Below are positions 14,286 through 23,183 of a DNA stretch of 33,729 nt, one piece after another (the first letter of the stretch is position 1; every line of letters begins with the position of its first letter). Position numbers and translations under genes: made by a program. A model generated the notes under the pieces. It had not been told where the DNA came from. It saw nothing but the letters and a program-made list of their open reading frames with translations, and did not search any database. Origin of the DNA: Desulfonatronum sp. SC1 (GTDB lineage Bacteria > Desulfobacterota > Desulfovibrionia > Desulfovibrionales > Desulfonatronaceae); contig NZ_PZKN01000037.1 of assembly GCF_003046795.1 (NCBI RefSeq), positions 1 through 33,729 on the forward strand. The letters run 5' to 3'.

Positions 14286-16225
14286 CGCGTACCGCTCTCC
14301 GCCGTGCCTGGCAGGACTATTTCCACGCGGGTTCCCTTGCCCGGTTCAGACTGAATATCCAAGGCCCCGTTGGAATTTTCAATGATCCGGGCCGCCATAT
14401 AGAGCCCCAGGCCTGTTCCGCCCACTTCCCTCTTTGTCGTATAAAATGGGGAGGTCACCTGGGAGAGGTTTTCAGGAGCAATCCCGCGGCCGGTATCCCG
14501 GACCCTGATGTGCAGGCCCATATCCGATTTCCAGGCGGCAAGTGTTATGGAATCTTGATCTGAAGTCAGCGAATCAGCAGCGTTTTTCAGCAGATTGATC
14601 ACCACCTGTTCCACCTGATGCGGTCGGCAGTAACAGTCAAGAGGGACAGCCGGTAGCTCAAGCTGGAAACAGCGAGTTCTCCGGCTCAGATACTGCTCGG
14701 AAAAATCAGCGGCGGACCTGATGATGCCGCGAAGATCATGCATTGCCGAGGCGGACTCCTCATCAGACTGGGAAAAATCGCGCAGGTCATTGACGATCTT
14801 GGATATCCGCGAACAGGCTTGTCTGGCCTGGACGATTCCTCCGCGGACTTTCGGGAACAGGTCCGGCAACATATCCGGCAACATATCCGGGGGCGGACCG
14901 TCGTCATCAGCTTCGGGTTCAGCATGAACCTGTTCAAGAAAAGGAGCCGCCAGATCCAGAAACTTGTGCACAGCGGCCAGATTATGAGCGATGACTTGCG
15001 TGGGATTGCTGATCTCGTGCCCTACTCCCGAGGCCAGAATGCCGATGGACGCCATTTTTTCAGCCTTGACAAGCTGTTCGCTTTTCTCCTGAACCATACC
15101 CTCCAGGGAGGACTGATACGCCGCAAGCCTTTGCCGCTGACGATATTCTTCAGTCCTGTCTATGCTTTGGACTATGGTCTGGCTGCTCTGCCCGTCAAGC
15201 CTTGCCGTATGCAGTTCAAGGCGTTTTTGCTCTCCGCCATGCTGATGGATGAGTACTTCCGCGCATTGCCCACTTTCAGGCGGCTCTAGAACTTCTGAAC
15301 CCCGGCATTGGCCCGCCTGTCCATCCCCTGTCCTTGCAAACCAGCCGGCAAGCCGCTTGCCTCTGACGGCTTCCTGGACTGCCCCCAACTGTTTGGCCAG
15401 AGATCTGTTGACCATGGAAATGGTCCCGTCTGGTTCAATGACCGCAATGCCCGTGGGGGAGTTGTCCACAACCGCTTTGTAGCGTTCTTCGCTATTTTCC
15501 AGTTGCCTGGCGGTTTGCTCCAGAGCCAGGGACTGGCGCTGAAAAAGCATGACCACCAGGGAAAAGACCAGAAGGACGGTCAGAATGAGAAAAATCAACA
15601 TCGGCGGAGCCTGAGTCGGATCAAGGGGGGAAATCATGTCCCGGCTACCGATTTGAGTCAGGGAATGGAACATTCGATAGCTAAAGAGTGCCGCAAGTCC
15701 CATGAATATCGATGCCGTTGCGGTGGTAAGCCGCTTTTGCATCCGCGGAACATGAAACCTTAGTCTGTATGCGGCGTAAAACATTTGAGCGGCGCAAAGG
15801 GCATTGAATCCCGTAATGCGGATATGTACGTCGTTAAATATCAGGAGGAAAATGCTCTGCCAGGAAAACGTGGCCAGGATGAAGAACAGTTGCAGCCTCA
15901 GTGAAGAGGCCAAATGGAAATATTTCTCCAGACCTCGAATGATGCAGGCCAGGCCGACGGGAAGAAGGGTGATTCCTATAACCACTGAGATGAATAAAGG
16001 AATAAATTCGCGTCCGGCAATAAGCGGAAACGACAGGACTCCGGCGCTCATGCCGCAAAACCAGAGGCCGATTCCCTTGTATCCGGCTGAATGATATCTC
16101 CATGTGATGCCAAGAATACTTGCCATGCAGATATATATCAGAAAGGACGTGATGTAGATGGTTTTGATGTCAAGCATGGCGCCGGGTTCTGGGGGCGAAA
16201 GGACCATTTGCAGCCGGTTTGTCAC
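14282..16225 (-). CDS. Membrane sensor histidine kinase with PAS domain
   Basis: The 647-residue kinase has about seven N-terminal hydrophobic segments (first IYITSFLIYICMASILGI, last LIFLILTVLLVFSLVVMLF), so the sensor part lies in the membrane. A PAS domain follows (YKAVVDNSPTGIAVIEPDGT). The dimerisation domain holds the phospho-accepting His at about residue 403 (LASGVGHEISNP), and the ATPase domain has VVINLLKNAADSL, DTGRGIAPENL and GGTGLGLYMA. The frame opens at a GTG; an ATG 16 codons in (MLDIKTIY) is an equally good start. Partner regulator follows in the same operon. The seven-segment sensor suggests a small membrane-soluble or extracytoplasmic signal, but this is inference. Confidence 0.88.
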   Translation of the reverse strand: MTNRLQMVLSPPEPGAMLDIKTIYITSFLIYICMASILGITWRYHSAGYKGIGLWFCGMSAGVLSFPLIAGREFIPLFISVVIGITLLPVGLACIIRGLEKYFHLASSLRLQLFFILATFSWQSIFLLIFNDVHIRITGFNALCAAQMFYAAYRLRFHVPRMQKRLTTATASIFMGLAALFSYRMFHSLTQIGSRDMISPLDPTQAPPMLIFLILTVLLVFSLVVMLFQRQSLALEQTARQLENSEERYKAVVDNSPTGIAVIEPDGTISMVNRSLAKQLGAVQEAVRGKRLAGWFARTGDGQAGQCRGSEVLEPPESGQCAEVLIHQHGGEQKRLELHTARLDGQSSQTIVQSIDRTEEYRQRQRLAAYQSSLEGMVQEKSEQLVKAEKMASIGILASGVGHEISNPTQVIAHNLAAVHKFLDLAAPFLEQVHAEPEADDDGPPPDMLPDMLPDLFPKVRGGIVQARQACSRISKIVNDLRDFSQSDEESASAMHDLRGIIRSAADFSEQYLSRRTRCFQLELPAVPLDCYCRPHQVEQVVINLLKNAADSLTSDQDSITLAAWKSDMGLHIRVRDTGRGIAPENLSQVTSPFYTTKREVGGTGLGLYMAARIIENSNGALDIQSEPGKGTRVEIVLPGTAESGTR

Positions 16226-16237
16226 GGATGCAAAACG

Positions 16238-16873
16238 TCACTCCATATCCCTTTTCAACTTGCCGGCGCGGTTCGTTTGGAACAGCGGAAGGGAGAGTTT
16301 CCAGCGGATGGCGGCGAGGCGTAGGCCCAGGACAAGGCTCATGGCCAGCAGGCGGTTTTGCGGTTCGGACGGAAAGACGTGTTCCAGGATGATGAACAGC
16401 GACGCGCCGAGAAAGGAGGCCGTGGCGTAGAGATGTATCTCCGGGCGGAAGACCATGGGGATTTCGCGGATCAGGACGTCGCGCAGCATCCCGCCGGCCA
16501 CGCCGGTGATCACCCCGAGCATGATGGCGACAGACTCGGGAGCGCCCATTGCCAGTGTTTTTTCCACGCCGATCACGGTGAACAGCGCCAGTCCAACGGC
16601 GTCCGCCACCAGCAGCGGATGCCCCGGCAATTCCCTTGCCCGCGCAACCAGGAACATCGCGATCGCAATGCCAAACGCGGTCAGAACGTAATTGGGGTCA
16701 GCCACCCAGAACACCGGCACTTCCAGGATCATATCCCGCAACGTGCCCCCGCCCACCGCCGCCGTCACCGCAAGGACCACGACGCCGAACAGGTCGATGC
16801 GTTTGCCGCGCGCGGCGAGCACCCCGGAGGTAGCGCACGCCGCCACGGCGACATGTTCAATATAATATTGCAT
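16238..16873 (-). CDS. TRIC/UPF0126 family membrane protein
   Basis: The 211-residue protein has seven hydrophobic segments and two copies of the family's glycine motif: AVGGGTLRDMILEVPVF near the N-terminus and VAGGMLRDVLIREIPMVF in the middle. That internal duplication defines the TRIC (trimeric intracellular cation channel-like)/UPF0126 family, of which E. coli YadS is a member. Bacterial and archaeal homologues form potassium-permeable trimeric channels; some act with glycine transport, and the role here is not known. The ATG at 16873 (MQYYIEHV) behind GAGGCTGCT is preferred to a longer frame from 16936. It lies 12 bases upstream of the kinase frame in the same direction, so a shared transcript is likely. 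Confidence 0.88.
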   Translation of the reverse strand: MQYYIEHVAVAACATSGVLAARGKRIDLFGVVVLAVTAAVGGGTLRDMILEVPVFWVADPNYVLTAFGIAIAMFLVARARELPGHPLLVADAVGLALFTVIGVEKTLAMGAPESVAIMLGVITGVAGGMLRDVLIREIPMVFRPEIHLYATASFLGASLFIILEHVFPSEPQNRLLAMSLVLGLRLAAIRWKLSLPLFQTNRAGKLKRDME

Positions 16874-17321
16874 AGCAGCCTCGGTGGCGGCCCATTTTCC
16901 GGCGGTACTTGGCCATGAGCGCAAAAGGTGAACCAATGCAACGGTATTCTCAATATTCTTGCATGTCGCTTACGAGAGTTGAAGAAACGGGTCAAGCGGT
17001 TGGGCCGTTGCTCAATCCGCGCAAAGCTTTCGGCGTGGTACAGCAGCCGCTCGTTTCGAGGAAGGTTGCCGAGTCTCAAAAACAGGTCGTTTATACTCGG
17101 ATGAGCTGAGGAGTTACAAAAATGCAGGAATCAGTCCGATTTTATAAATTCGGACTTTCCATGGACATGATTCGTGGTAGGTAGGTTAACGCCAAACAAA
17201 GAACAGGCCGAGTCAGTATCTCCATGCTGAAGATGCACACCCTGTCCATGTGTCCACACATTTTGAACCATCCCGGCATCCACGAGCTGGATGCGCAACC
17301 CTGACAAAAGGGGGAAACTGA
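16874..17321. other. Divergent intergenic region
   Basis: No convincing gene lies between the minus-strand channel gene and the plus-strand MFS gene. Short frames at 16909-17109 are not recognised. A palindrome AGTCCGA (17133-17139) / TCGGACT (17150-17156) around an AT-rich centre may be an operator or weak terminator. The ribosome binding site GGGGGAA for the MFS gene is at about 17311-17317. Confidence 0.5.
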
Positions 17322-18743
17322 ATGGTAAAAGCACAATCTGACAGGCAACAGGAAGGAAGTCTGGCCTGGGTTATTTTCCTATCCTTCGTGGCCACCATCG
17401 GCGGCTTCCTGTTCGGCTTCGATAGCGGGGTGATCAACGGCACGGTGGATGCGTTGCAAAAGGCCTTTGACTGCACGGCCGTGGCCACGGGATTCAACGT
17501 GTCGTCCATGCTCATCGGGTGCGCGGTGGGGGCCTTTTTCGCCGGAACCCTGGCGGATCGCTTCGGGCGCAAGCCCCTGATGCTGGCCACGGCCGTGGCG
17601 TTTACCATCAGCGCCTGGGGCTCGGGCATTGCCGACGGCACCACGGAGTTCGTCCTCTACCGGGTTCTGGGCGGTCTGGCCGTGGGAGCGGCCAGCATTC
17701 TGGCCCCGGCCTACATCAGCGAAATCGCGCCGCCCCATATCCGCGGACGTCTGGCCACGTTGCAGCAGATGATGATCGTCATCGGGTTGTTTACGGCCTT
17801 TTTGAGCAACTACCTGATCGCCGCTGCCGCGGGCGGTTCCGCCTCCGCCGAGTTCTGGGGAGGTTGGCAGGCCTGGCAGTGGATGTTCTGGATGGAGATC
17901 TTTCCCGCGTTGCTGTTCCTGGTCTGCCTGCTGTTCATCCCCGAGTCGCCGCGCTTTCTGGTTGCCGCGGGCCGGGATGAGCGGGCCGCTTCGGTGCTTT
18001 CGAGGATTTCCGGCCCGCGAAAGGCCACGGCCCAGGTCGCGGCCATCAAGTCCACCCTGGACGCGGGCCGCAAACCCAGCCTTTCCGACATCGTCAATCA
18101 TGTCACCGGCAGGGTCCATCCGGTCGTTCTGGCCGGCCTGGCCATTGCCGTGCTCCAACAGTTCACCGGGATCAACGTGGTCATGTACTACGGCTCGGTG
18201 CTCTGGCAGGCCGCCGGTTTCAGCGAGGCCGACTCCCTACTGGTCAACGTGATCAGCGGCTGCGTCAATGTCGGGTTCACCTTCGTGGCCATCGCCCTGG
18301 TGGACCGCATCGGACGACGGCCGTTGCTCTTGGCCGGCGCTTTGGGCCAGGCCGTGATGCTGGCGATCATGGCCATAATTTTCGCCACCGCGGACAAAGA
18401 CCCCGGCCTGGGCCTGCATCTGGGCCGGGTTGCCGGCACGGGTGCCCTGCTGGCGGCCAACGCCTACATCGCCTTTTTCGCGGCCACATGGGGCCCGGTG
18501 GTCTGGGTGATGCTCGGCGAGATGTTCCCCAACCAATGCCGCGGCGCGGCCCTGGCGGTCTGCGGCCTGGCCGGATGGTTCGCCAACTTCCTGGTGACCA
18601 TGACCTTCCCCATCCTGTTGGCCACCTTCGACCTGGGCATCACCTACATGATCTACGCGGCCTTCGGCCTCATCGCCTGGTTCTTCGTCCGTTCGTTCGT
18701 GAATGAAACCAAGGGCAAGACCCTGGAGGAAATGTCGCACTGA
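17322..18743 (+). CDS. Sugar-porter family MFS transporter
   Basis: The 473-residue protein is a 12-segment major facilitator of the sugar porter family. Evidence: FLFGFDSGVINGTVDAL in segment 1, the loop 2-3 signature LADRFGRKPLML, RVLGGLAVGAASILAPAYISEIAP in segment 4, the PESPRFLV motif after segment 6, QQFTGINVVMYYG in segment 7, and a repeat of the loop signature, VDRIGRRPLLLAG. The QQFTGIN and PESPRFL motifs identify a monosaccharide/H+ symporter like XylE or GalP; the sugar cannot be read. The start is supported by GGGGGAAACTGA just upstream. It stands alone between a two-component/channel block and the DUF1624 gene. Confidence 0.92.
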   Translation: MVKAQSDRQQEGSLAWVIFLSFVATIGGFLFGFDSGVINGTVDALQKAFDCTAVATGFNVSSMLIGCAVGAFFAGTLADRFGRKPLMLATAVAFTISAWGSGIADGTTEFVLYRVLGGLAVGAASILAPAYISEIAPPHIRGRLATLQQMMIVIGLFTAFLSNYLIAAAAGGSASAEFWGGWQAWQWMFWMEIFPALLFLVCLLFIPESPRFLVAAGRDERAASVLSRISGPRKATAQVAAIKSTLDAGRKPSLSDIVNHVTGRVHPVVLAGLAIAVLQQFTGINVVMYYGSVLWQAAGFSEADSLLVNVISGCVNVGFTFVAIALVDRIGRRPLLLAGALGQAVMLAIMAIIFATADKDPGLGLHLGRVAGTGALLAANAYIAFFAATWGPVVWVMLGEMFPNQCRGAALAVCGLAGWFANFLVTMTFPILLATFDLGITYMIYAAFGLIAWFFVRSFVNETKGKTLEEMSH

Positions 18744-18751
18744 CGCGGGGC

Positions 18752-18847
18752 ATGCGGGAAACTGCCGCGGATTTTCATGCCTTGGTTAATTCCCTGCCGC
18801 CGTTCTACAAGAACATCGTGGGCGTTAATCCCCAGAGGGTGGGATAA
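18752..18847 (+). pseudogene. 3' coding relic, second copy
   Basis: The frame reads MRETAADFHALVNSLPPFYK then NIVGVNPQRVG and a TAA at 18845-18847. The peptide matches the relic at 10303-10377 almost residue for residue while most base differences are silent, so both descend from the 3' end of one unrecognised protein family rather than from a recent DNA copy. No start or body is present. Confidence 0.65.
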
Positions 18848-18951
18848 TTTGTCCGCCATGACCTTCAATTTCATGGATTAGCGTACCGGCATTTCGAGTA
18901 TGCAATGTGAATGCATAATGCCGTTCTCGATGAAAAGAGGAGAAGAGAGTT

Positions 18952-20160
18952 ATGGAAACCACGGATAAGCCGGCAAAGAAACGCATCATCTCGATTGACG
19001 TTCTCCGCGGAATAGTCATAGCCATAATGGCGCTCGACCACACAAGGGAGTTCTTCTCATCCTTCAGGCATTCGCCAACCGACCTTGCGTACACCACTAC
19101 AGAGCTTTTCATTACGCGGTGGATAACTCACTTCTGTGCCCCTGTGTTCGTGTTTGTCGCCGGGACCGGCGCATTTCTGTATTATGTGAGCCGCGGAAGA
19201 TCCGCGGAAATCACGTCCCGTTTCCTCTGGACGCGCGGCCTGTTCCTGGTCCTCATGGAATTGACTGTCATACGTTTCGCGGCAAGCTTCAACTTCAACT
19301 ATTATGATACCACGGCGAATATCCTTCAGGTAATATGGGCCATCGGCTGGTCCATGATTTTCCTCGCCGCCCTTGTGCGCTTGCCATCCTGGGTTATAGC
19401 CGTGGTGGGGGGCGTGATCGTCCTTTTTCACAATCTGCTCGATGACGTTGCGTCGATGGTGCCCGGATCCCTGCAATGGCTATTCACGATATTGCATGTC
19501 CGCGACTATATCACTGTGGCGCCGGGAATAGAATTTCTTGTCGCATATCCGCTGATACCATGGATAGGCGTGATGGCGCTGGGCTTCTCCTTTGGCAATA
19601 TTTTTTATTTGGAGGACAACGCTAAACAAAAACTGCTGCTGCGGATCGGAGTCGGCATGGCCGCCGCGTTCGTGGTCATCCGATGGCTTAATATCTATGG
19701 AGATCCCATCCCCTGGACGTACGAGGGCAGCTGGCTGTTTACTTTTTTGTCCTTTATCAACTGTACCAAGTATCCTCCCTCCCTTCTTTTCCTTTTGATG
19801 ACCCTGAGTTTGCCTATCCTGTTTCTGTCGTTCATGAAGGAAAGGGAAACTCCCTTGTCCAGAATTTTTCTTGTGTTTGGCAGGGTACCGATGTTCTTCT
19901 ATATCATGCATATCTTTATGCTGCATGCCGCCGCGGTGGTTTTGGCATGGGTCAGGTACCGAGGTTTTCCGTCATGGATGCTGACGGGCAACCCGATCTT
20001 CAGCTCGCCTGCCTTCCCAGCGGGGCCAGCGGACTACGGCTACGGGCTGATAGTCGTCTATGCGCTGTGGCTCCTGCTCCTCGCCGCGTTGTGGCCTTTG
20101 TGCCGATGGTATATGAACTATAAAAGAACCCATGACTACTGGATTTTGAGGTATTTGTGA
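18952..20160 (+). CDS. DUF1624/HGSNAT-like membrane acyltransferase
   Basis: The 402-residue membrane protein begins with the motif RIISIDVLRGIVIAIMALDH, the mark of the DUF1624/heparan-alpha-glucosaminide N-acetyltransferase-like family, followed by about ten hydrophobic segments (WITHFCAPVFVFVAGTGAFL; PLIPWIGVMALGFSFG; FGRVPMFFYIMHIFMLHAAA). Family members are thought to move acetyl or similar groups across the membrane to a sugar amine or other acceptor, but bacterial substrates are largely unknown. The start is clear, with AAGAGGAGAAGAGAG just before it. Its base and codon use is less GC-rich than the neighbours, with rarer codons such as ATA, which suggests separate acquisition. Confidence 0.85.
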   Translation: METTDKPAKKRIISIDVLRGIVIAIMALDHTREFFSSFRHSPTDLAYTTTELFITRWITHFCAPVFVFVAGTGAFLYYVSRGRSAEITSRFLWTRGLFLVLMELTVIRFAASFNFNYYDTTANILQVIWAIGWSMIFLAALVRLPSWVIAVVGGVIVLFHNLLDDVASMVPGSLQWLFTILHVRDYITVAPGIEFLVAYPLIPWIGVMALGFSFGNIFYLEDNAKQKLLLRIGVGMAAAFVVIRWLNIYGDPIPWTYEGSWLFTFLSFINCTKYPPSLLFLLMTLSLPILFLSFMKERETPLSRIFLVFGRVPMFFYIMHIFMLHAAAVVLAWVRYRGFPSWMLTGNPIFSSPAFPAGPADYGYGLIVVYALWLLLLAALWPLCRWYMNYKRTHDYWILRYL

Positions 20161-20180
20161 CATGCGCGATTCATAGGCGT

Positions 20181-20231
20181 CGCCGCGGTGTCGGTTGTTG
20201 CCCGAAATGCCGTAGTCGTGCCAAGGGCGGC
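20181..20231 (+). repeat. 51-bp repeat, copy A (leader of the ferredoxin gene)
   Basis: This block matches 24636-24686 with only three mismatches over 51 bases (it begins CGCCGC and contains GTGTCGGTTGTTGCCCGAAA). It lies 30 bases before the exported ferredoxin gene; the other copy lies before the exported aspartate decarboxylase-like gene. It does not encode a shared peptide in an obvious frame. Confidence 0.85.
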
Positions 20232-20260
20232 TGGCAACCTGAAGGATTGGAGGTGATAAA

Positions 20261-20920
20261 ATGACCGCTAATAGCGGAAATGGACTTGCAAAGGACACGA
20301 CCACGCAAGTTGAACCTCAAAACGACAATCTCGTTACCAGACGAAGCTTCGTCAAGGTCGCCGCTGTATGCACGGTTGGCGGACTCGCGTTCAGTCCAAG
20401 CGTCATGGAAAGCATTGCTGGAGTTGCGGGCGACGTTTCATCCTTTGACGTGCTCAACCTCCTGCCCAGATCCGCCATGGGCCATATTGCCCGGGTTTCC
20501 ATTGACGAATCCGCCTGCGCCAATTGCGGCATGTGCATTCTGGTCTGCGCCGCGACGCACGGGAACGAGATCGGCTGGTCCAACTCCGGCATCTGGCTGG
20601 ACAGGCATCCGTTCCAGTGCGTTTATGTCACGGTCGCCTGCCGCCAGTGCAACGCGCCGGATTGTTATTTCGCCTGTCATGCCGAGGGCGGAGGGGCCAT
20701 TTTCATAGACGCGCGTACAGGAGCCCGGGCCATTGACGCCTCCAAGTGCATCGGGTGCGGGAAGTGCATGGAGGCCTGCGTGTTCTCGCCGCCCCGAATC
20801 ACACTCGATTCGGAGCGCAATATCGCCGTCAAATGCGATCTCTGTTCAGGGCGTCCCGAAGGCCCGGCCTGTATGGAGTTTTGCCCGCACCAGGCTCTCA
20901 CGCTGGAAAGGGGGGCGTGA
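20261..20920 (+). CDS. Tat-exported polyferredoxin-type 4Fe-4S protein
   Basis: The 219-residue protein has a long twin-arginine leader (VTRRSFVKVAAVCTVGGLAF), so it should be exported folded with its clusters. Four cysteine groups follow: CANCGMCILVC, CRQCNAPDCYFAC, CIGCGKCMEAC and CDLCSGRPEGPACMEFC, enough for four 4Fe-4S clusters as in DmsB/HybA-type electron-transfer subunits. TTGGAGG lies nine bases before the start. It directly precedes the aldehyde ferredoxin oxidoreductase gene (gap two bases), which has no leader of its own. The two probably form an electron-transfer complex, similar in arrangement to the YdhY-YdhV pair of enterobacteria. Confidence 0.9.
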   Translation: MTANSGNGLAKDTTTQVEPQNDNLVTRRSFVKVAAVCTVGGLAFSPSVMESIAGVAGDVSSFDVLNLLPRSAMGHIARVSIDESACANCGMCILVCAATHGNEIGWSNSGIWLDRHPFQCVYVTVACRQCNAPDCYFACHAEGGGAIFIDARTGARAIDASKCIGCGKCMEACVFSPPRITLDSERNIAVKCDLCSGRPEGPACMEFCPHQALTLERGA

Positions 20921-20922
20921 CC

Positions 20923-22809
20923 ATGAACAATCTGTATGGCTGGACCGGCAGGATACTGAATATGGATTTGAGCACGGGGACAAGCGAAGTCCTCGACTCC
21001 ACCAACCTGGTCCAGCGGTTCATCGGAGGCAAGGGCTTGAACCATCGTCTGGCCTGGGAGCATATCCCGGCCCAGGCCGGGCCGTTTGATCCGGAAAACT
21101 GCCTGCTCATCTCCGTCGGGCCACTGACCGGCACCCCCGCGCCCACGTCCGGGCGTACGGAAGTCGGCGGCATCGCGGCCCAGACCTATCCGCCCATGTA
21201 CGCCCATTCCGGAGTAGGCGGCTGGTTTGGGGCCGAACTCAAGTATGCCGGCTACGACTCCCTGATCATTACCGGCCGGGCCGCTGCTCCAGTCTATGTG
21301 TGGATCAGGGACGACAAGGTGGAAATCCGCGACGCCGCCGATCTCTGGGGCCTGGGCACGTTTGACGCCCAACAGCGACTCAAGGAAATCCACGGCAACG
21401 ACGCCCGGATTCTGGCCATCGGGCCGGCCGGTGAGAACCGCTCCCGCATCGCGATCATGCTCACGGACACGGAAAACGCCGCTGGCCAGGGCGGCTACGG
21501 CGGGGTGGCCGGGTCCAAAAACCTCAAGGCTATTTGCGTCAAAGGCACGGGCAAGGTCCGGGTGGCCCATCCCGAGGAACTGTTGCGTATCCGCCGGGAT
21601 CTGGCCCCTGATCCCAAAAAAAGTCCGGAGGAGCGCGGGGGGAAGTGGATATACGACAAGGAATCCGTGGACAACGTGCCCTACCCGCGCAACAGGACTT
21701 CCTGCACCCATGCCTGCGACCGGGCCTGTTGGTTCGAGTTTCGCGGGGTGCCCAGAAGAACCCGTCCGGGCCTGCACGCCGGGCGATGGGGTTGCATCGG
21801 CCCCTACACCATCGGCTGGCAGCATCCCATGGGCTACGACTGGCCGCTGTGGTTCCAGGGCTTTGAGGGCGGGTTCGAGGCCACGGAACTGATGAACCAG
21901 TATGGGCTGAACGAGTGGGAGTTGCTGGCCGGGATGGTTCCCTGGCTGGTCATGGGCGATCATGAGGGCGTGCTCACGGACAAGCGTTTCGACGTGATCA
22001 AGCCCATCACGCCGAACAAACCCGAATGGTGGGTGACCCTGATCAAGGCCATCACCTACCGCCAGGGCATTGGCGACCTCCTGGCCGAGGGAGTGTCCCG
22101 GGCCATCGCCGAACTTGGCCCGGAGCAGTATGGGGAGACCATCTACCAGGGCGAGCGCAAGAGACCGACCAGGATCAGCCTGCAGGAGGCCTGGGGCTAC
22201 GCCGGGCACTGGAGCGGCCGGGGCATCCATGCCGTCCGAGAATTCCCCCACTGGCTACTGGAGGCCCTGGTCTGGATGACGGCCACCCGCGATCCCCTGG
22301 ACGACACCCATATCGTGGCCCGGGACGAATGGATGGAGGAATTCAACAAGAACCCTTACGAAGGAACCAAAGGCGCGGAAATCGCCATCTGGAACGAAAA
22401 CCGCTCCGAGCTCAAATCCAGCCTGACGCTCTGCGACTGGTCCTTTCCCATCCCCACGAAATCAGACGCCGAAAGCCGCCTTTTCTCGGCCGTGACCGGC
22501 ATGGAACTGGACGAGAAAGGCCTGGACATGATCGGCGAGCGGAACAAGAACATGCAACGGGCTTTGCTGGTCCGCAATTACGGGCGGGACCGGGCCGGGG
22601 AAGTGGCCGAGATCATGCCCTGGTTCAAGCGGCCCGATGCCACCAGGGGCATTGTCATCGACGAGGAGAAATTCAACGGTCTGGTGGATACCTATTACAC
22701 CCTGCGCGGCTGGGACACGAAAACCGGCAGACCCACCCGGGCCACCCTGGAACGCCTGGAGTTGGGCGACGTCGCAGCAGCGCTGGAGGCAGAGGAAAAG
22801 CTGCCGTAA
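20923..22809 (+). CDS. Aldehyde:ferredoxin oxidoreductase family protein
   Basis: The 628-residue protein matches tungsten-bispyranopterin aldehyde ferredoxin oxidoreductases over full length: the N-terminal GWTGRILNMDLSTG, VQRFIGGKGLN, LLISVGPLTGTPAPTSGRTE and GVGGWFGAELKYAGYD of domain 1, then the 4Fe-4S ligands Cys261, Cys265, Cys269 and Cys504. The cysteine spacing C-x3-C-x3-C differs slightly from the C-x2-C-x3-C of the Pyrococcus enzyme. The family oxidises aldehydes to acids, or runs in reverse; the substrate is unknown. The start at 20923 follows GGGGGCG; the frame is open far upstream but only over the ferredoxin gene. No signal peptide is seen, so it is cytoplasmic unless it travels with its Tat-tagged partner. 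Confidence 0.92.
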   Translation: MNNLYGWTGRILNMDLSTGTSEVLDSTNLVQRFIGGKGLNHRLAWEHIPAQAGPFDPENCLLISVGPLTGTPAPTSGRTEVGGIAAQTYPPMYAHSGVGGWFGAELKYAGYDSLIITGRAAAPVYVWIRDDKVEIRDAADLWGLGTFDAQQRLKEIHGNDARILAIGPAGENRSRIAIMLTDTENAAGQGGYGGVAGSKNLKAICVKGTGKVRVAHPEELLRIRRDLAPDPKKSPEERGGKWIYDKESVDNVPYPRNRTSCTHACDRACWFEFRGVPRRTRPGLHAGRWGCIGPYTIGWQHPMGYDWPLWFQGFEGGFEATELMNQYGLNEWELLAGMVPWLVMGDHEGVLTDKRFDVIKPITPNKPEWWVTLIKAITYRQGIGDLLAEGVSRAIAELGPEQYGETIYQGERKRPTRISLQEAWGYAGHWSGRGIHAVREFPHWLLEALVWMTATRDPLDDTHIVARDEWMEEFNKNPYEGTKGAEIAIWNENRSELKSSLTLCDWSFPIPTKSDAESRLFSAVTGMELDEKGLDMIGERNKNMQRALLVRNYGRDRAGEVAEIMPWFKRPDATRGIVIDEEKFNGLVDTYYTLRGWDTKTGRPTRATLERLELGDVAAALEAEEKLP

Positions 22810-23066
22810 CCGCTCAACAACTCCTGGCAGCTCAGCGCATGGTGGGGCAGGCAGGCTGCCTGCCAGATGAAAAATGCCCGGACTTTTTTTAAGCAGACAA
22901 TCAGGCGGCGATCAATGAACACTCATAACAGAAGGAAACCCTATACCAGTCCACAAGTACATATTCCGCAACCCTCCGACAGGGAGCATTACGCGTTTAT
23001 GACACAATTCTACATTCGCTGAGGTAGGTCGCCCTTAAAGGGCTTTTCCTGCTTTCCCAACGTTGC

Positions 23067-23164
23067 CCCAGGGCGTTGCCCTGGGCTCTAACATGTCGCC
23101 CCTTTGGGGCTGAAATCAAGCCCTGAAAGGGCGAAACAAGTACAGCCCAGGGCAACGCCCTGGG
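23067..23164. repeat. REP-like nested inverted repeat cluster
   Basis: Two 21-base arms, 23067-23087 (core CCCAGGGCGTTGCCCTGGG) and 23144-23164, are exact reverse complements, and each arm is itself a hairpin (CCCAGGGC-GTT-GCCCTGGG). Between them are two smaller hairpins, GCCCC-TTT-GGGGC and GCCCT-GAA-AGGGC. This nested layout is typical of mobile REP/BIME-like elements. Confidence 0.8.
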
Positions 23165-23183
23165 ATATCAATGAGATAGCTTC

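Noticed and set aside
20677-22251. 524-codon open frame on the minus strand
   Set aside because: It is antisense to the ferredoxin and aldehyde ferredoxin oxidoreductase genes, with no domain and the biased composition of a shadow frame.
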